Positions 11,201 to 14,720 of a stretch of DNA of 14,720 nt are shown piece by piece. The translations under genes and the position numbers were made by a program. The number at the start of each line of letters is the position of its first letter. Within the stretch, counting starts at the first letter, position 1. The notes beneath the pieces are model-generated. The model searched no databases. It was not told where the DNA came from and saw only the letters and a program-made list of their open reading frames with translations. Source of the DNA: Erythrobacter sp. (GTDB taxonomy: Bacteria > Pseudomonadota > Alphaproteobacteria > Sphingomonadales > Sphingomonadaceae). The stretch covers positions 1 through 14,720 of the forward strand of contig NZOF01000023.1 of assembly GCA_002695185.1 (NCBI GenBank). The letters run 5' to 3'.

Positions 11201-11710
11201 TTAGTTGCTCAAGCGCGCGCGAAGGTCACGATATCCACGTTTCGACTTGCGGCTTGCCCGGCGGCCACTCGAACGAATGGAATCGCCCATTGAGTCCAAC
11301 CTGTATCCAGCATCACGCTTGATACGGCGCGCCTGGGTTTCGGCTGCATCGCCCAAATCTTCGAACTTGTCGCCAGCCCCTTCGATCATGGATAGGCCAT
11401 ATGCGATAGCTGCGTCCGTTGCATAAGATGCGAGAGATCCTCCGCGGCGACCAAGTTCACGTCCACGGCGTGTCATTGCGCCTACCGCCAAGCCGACGGC
11501 AATTGCACCTGCAACAGTCGCGACTGGATGGCGTTTTGCGAAATCGACCGCGCTGTCGGCAACGTCCTTGGCCTGATCAAGAAAGCTGCGTTCCTCCTGG
11601 CGCTTCTCACCAGCTTCAATCCGCGCGCGAAGCTGATCGCGTTTTTCCTGATCGGTCAGTTTGCTGTCAGCGCTAATGGGGGTAATGTTGTTTTCGGCGG
11701 TGTCGGCCAT
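11201..11710 (-). CDS. Glycine-rich single-pass membrane protein, probably stress-induced
   Basis: The function is unknown. This 169-aa protein has a charged helical N-terminus (about 15-60, LTDQEKRDQLRARIEAGEKR). One glycine/alanine-rich membrane segment follows at about 62-80 (VATVAGAIAVGLAVGAM), preceded by KRHP. A long charged helix and a very basic C-terminus complete it (RRASRKSKRGYRDLRARL). The KRHP-plus-glycine-zipper segment resembles the membrane anchor of DUF883/ElaB-type proteins, but full family membership is not clear. The frame can start at a TTG (11716). The ATG at 11710 is preferred because GAGGA lies nine bases upstream. It has its own GGAAC-N17-CGTT promoter site and a terminator, so it can be expressed apart from the three upstream genes. 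Confidence 0.85.
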   Translation of the reverse strand: MADTAENNITPISADSKLTDQEKRDQLRARIEAGEKRQEERSFLDQAKDVADSAVDFAKRHPVATVAGAIAVGLAVGAMTRRGRELGRRGGSLASYATDAAIAYGLSMIEGAGDKFEDLGDAAETQARRIKRDAGYRLDSMGDSIRSSGRRASRKSKRGYRDLRARLSN

Positions 11711-11746
11711 AGTCAAAAGTCCTCATGAATGTGTGTTCGCTTAACT

Positions 11747-11772
11747 AACGAACCTAGCGACTTAAGTGTTCC
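11747..11772 (-). promoter_or_regulatory. EcfG-type general stress promoter for the 169-aa gene
   Basis: The minus strand reads GGAAC (11772-11768), 17 bases, then CGTT (11750-11747). This matches the EcfG promoter consensus GGAAC-N16/17-CGTT of alphaproteobacteria. Transcription would start about 30 bases before the ATG at 11710. The -35 lies in the last codons of the upstream gene. Confidence 0.7.
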
Positions 11773-12107
11773 GCCAGTTGGTCACGAAGATCCCACTCTT
11801 CATCCTCGTCATCGTCTTCATCATTATCGAATCCGAAGGCCGACATTATCGGATGACGCGCAAACCAGACAATCACCGCAGCGACAAGAGCGGCCAAGGC
11901 GCCCTTGTTGTCGTCTGCCATTTCGACAGCGTCTTCGTAGAGGTCGATGGCACCTTCCTTGGCCCGATCGAGCACACGCTCACCGAGACCTTTATGGGCA
12001 AGGTCTGCCTTCAGGTGTTGAATGTCCGCATTGACCAGGGCTCGCGCGGAATCGCGCAAATATTTGTCTTCTAGCATTCGTGCTTTGCGGTCAGTCATGG
12101 CTGTCAT
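11754..12107 (-). CDS. Small membrane protein with acidic C-terminal tail, function unknown
   Basis: I do not recognise a firm family. The 117-aa product has an amphipathic helical N-terminal half (about 10-65). One hydrophobic segment lies at about 69-83 (GALAALVAAVIVWF), followed by ARHP. A strongly acidic tract (about 94-105, DNDEDDDEDEEW) precedes a short helix at the C-terminus. The start overlaps the holin-like gene by 17 bp (ATG 12107) or 8 bp (ATG 12098); neither has a clear ribosome binding site, so translation is probably coupled. It is the third gene of the DUF883-holin-this operon. The last codons hold part of the promoter of the next gene. Confidence 0.82.
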   Translation of the reverse strand: MTAMTDRKARMLEDKYLRDSARALVNADIQHLKADLAHKGLGERVLDRAKEGAIDLYEDAVEMADDNKGALAALVAAVIVWFARHPIMSAFGFDNDEDDDEDEEWDLRDQLAEHLSR

Positions 12108-12528
12108 CCGAGAAAGCGGCTCTAATATCGTCGATCCGAGCTTTGAGCATCTTCAACAAAATTATCCCAATGACGATTAGAGCGACGGTAACGATCGCGG
12201 TGGCTATCCACGGGCCAACCAACGGAGTGAGTGCGATTACCACGCCTACGGTCAGGGCGATTAGGGCCAGGTGTAGAACTCCGAATGCACCGAAACCCAG
12301 AGCGAGTGCGCCCTTTAGCCGGTTTGCCGTGTAGCCAGCTCGACTCTTCTGATAAGCCATCTCGGCTTCGGCATAGGTCTTACCGTCTTCGAAAAGAGCC
12401 AGTAAGTCATCTGCCAGAGAAGGGCGATCTGCAGTGCCGCCATCGTTCTCCGTGTCAGAAGGATATTCTCCAGGAACGTCGAGCGGACCCTCTGGGCCCG
12501 CTCGTTCTTTATGGTTCTGTTCTAGCAT
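12091..12528 (-). CDS. Phage holin family protein (holin-X type, PF07332-like)
   Basis: The product is 145 aa. A hydrophilic N-terminus of about 70 residues contains SLADDLLALFEDGKTYAEAE. Two closely spaced membrane helices follow at about 73-99 and 104-127, joined by a short TPLVGP turn. A charged C-terminal helix ends the protein. This layout matches chromosomal proteins labelled 'phage holin family' or 'holin-X' that accompany stress genes in many proteobacteria and actinobacteria. No endolysin or other phage gene is near, so a lytic role is unlikely. AGGGGG sits four bases before the ATG. It starts 23 bp after the DUF883-like gene and overlaps the next gene, which indicates one operon. 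Confidence 0.85.
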   Translation of the reverse strand: MLEQNHKERAGPEGPLDVPGEYPSDTENDGGTADRPSLADDLLALFEDGKTYAEAEMAYQKSRAGYTANRLKGALALGFGAFGVLHLALIALTVGVVIALTPLVGPWIATAIVTVALIVIGIILLKMLKARIDDIRAAFSDDSHD

Positions 12529-12551
12529 TCCGCCCCCTGGTTCCGAGGCTA

Positions 12552-13193
12552 TCAGCGACGAAACAGGCGTGAAAGCATGAAGCCAGCGACGGCTGCGATG
12601 CCGACAGCAGTGCCCGGGCTCTTGCGAACGAAAGTGCGTCCATCTTCTACGAGATCATCCACGCTCTTTCCATCGAGCTTAGCGGCGTAATCATTGAGGG
12701 CGGTGGAGGCGCTGCGTGCATAATCACCGTATTTGGCGCCCAGCTTCTCATCAACCTGATAGGCGTTTTCGCTGATTGAGCGGCTGAGCGAGCGAAGGCC
12801 TTCACTGGTCTTGACCTTACCTTCAGTAGCCAGCTCCTTGCTTTTCACCTTGGCGTCGGTGCCATAGGTCTTTGCTTCTGCAACCCAATCGTCACCCTTG
12901 CCCTTGGCCTGACCACGATAGGCTGCAGCGCGTTCTTTGCCTTCGGCCTTAAGCGCAGCGGCTCCAGCCTTGGCTTCTTCCAAAGCGGCATTGAAACGAC
13001 TTTTCGCTTCGGTGCGATGAGCATTCGTTGTCGCGGTTTCGGGTTTGCTGGTCGTAGCAGTGTTGGTCACGGGGGTTGTCTCCTTGGCTACACCGGTTTT
13101 CGCCACTGTCTTGCGCGGCTTCTTAGCGGTGGTAGTTTTCTTAGTAGTTGCGGTCCGTTTTTTCGGTGTTCCGCCTGCGGTTGTGTCGGCCAT
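12552..13193 (-). CDS. DUF883/ElaB-like tail-anchored protein with lysine-rich N-terminus
   Basis: From the chosen ATG the product is 213 aa. The first 60 or so residues are rich in Lys, Thr and Ala (TPKKRTATTKKTTTAKKPRK) and resemble bacterial histone H1-like tails. A long charged alpha-helical region follows (about 60-185). The end, VRKSPGTAVGIAAVAGFMLS plus RLFRR, is the membrane anchor typical of the DUF883/ElaB/YqjD family; E. coli YqjD is membrane-anchored and binds ribosomes. The frame stays open back to 13508 across the eno start, but that extension has no ribosome binding site support. The ATG at 13193 has AAGG upstream and lies about 60 bases after the EcfG-type promoter. It is first in an operon with the holin-like and acidic-tail genes. 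Confidence 0.87.
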   Translation of the reverse strand: MADTTAGGTPKKRTATTKKTTTAKKPRKTVAKTGVAKETTPVTNTATTSKPETATTNAHRTEAKSRFNAALEEAKAGAAALKAEGKERAAAYRGQAKGKGDDWVAEAKTYGTDAKVKSKELATEGKVKTSEGLRSLSRSISENAYQVDEKLGAKYGDYARSASTALNDYAAKLDGKSVDDLVEDGRTFVRKSPGTAVGIAAVAGFMLSRLFRR

Positions 13194-13244
13194 GTATTTT
13201 CCGCCTTCCCTCAATTCGTATTCATCTTCCGGGCAATTCGGTAA

Positions 13245-14720
<1,476 letters not shown>

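Noticed and set aside
12091..12528. Holin-like gene as evidence of a prophage or lysis cassette
   Set aside because: No endolysin, spanin, integrase or structural phage gene is nearby. The gene sits in a chromosomal stress operon, as holin-X family proteins often do.

Overview
The window looks like chromosomal DNA from an alphaproteobacterium of the Sphingomonadales, most likely an Erythrobacter-like member. The reasons are the gene order yqeY-(lipoprotein)-dnaG-rpoD, the sphingomonad-like acidic RpoD, the GC-rich codon use and two sites matching the alphaproteobacterial EcfG (general stress sigma factor) promoter consensus. No tRNA, rRNA, CRISPR array, transposase or prophage was seen. The placement is inferred from gene content and was not tested by a search.

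Left part, minus strand (1-4629): a macromolecular-synthesis operon read right to left. It holds yqeY (GatB/YqeY domain), a GTG-started lipoprotein of unknown function overlapping it by 4 bp, dnaG (primase) and rpoD (primary sigma factor, cut by the window start after 519 codons). A 164-bp divergent intergenic region (4630-4793) carries a candidate promoter for each side and a 9-bp inverted repeat whose right arm covers the carA ribosome binding site.

Middle, plus strand (4794-10259): carA, a small single-pass membrane protein of unknown function, and carB form one tightly coupled unit (GTGA and TAATG overlaps). CarA and CarB make carbamoyl phosphate for pyrimidines and arginine. greA (transcript cleavage factor) follows and ends in two consecutive intrinsic terminators.

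Right part, minus strand (10344-13193): a GNAT acetyltransferase and a DUF4170-like small protein form one pair. Upstream of them are four small helical membrane proteins: a glycine-rich single-pass protein, a protein with an acidic C-terminal tail, a holin-X-like (PF07332) two-pass protein, and a DUF883/ElaB-like protein with a lysine-rich N-terminal tail. GGAAC-N17-CGTT and GGAAC-N16-CGTT sites precede the first and the last of these, so the cluster is probably an EcfG-controlled envelope stress module. Families like these are known individually; what the module does is not clear from the sequence.

Right end, plus strand (13371-14660): eno (enolase), divergent from the stress cluster, with a candidate promoter that contains a CCCCAC-T-GTGGGG inverted repeat. 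The last 82 bases are a perfect palindrome that includes the eno terminator and runs back through the end of the eno coding sequence in reverse. This is probably a fold-back artifact at a contig end built on a genuine terminator.
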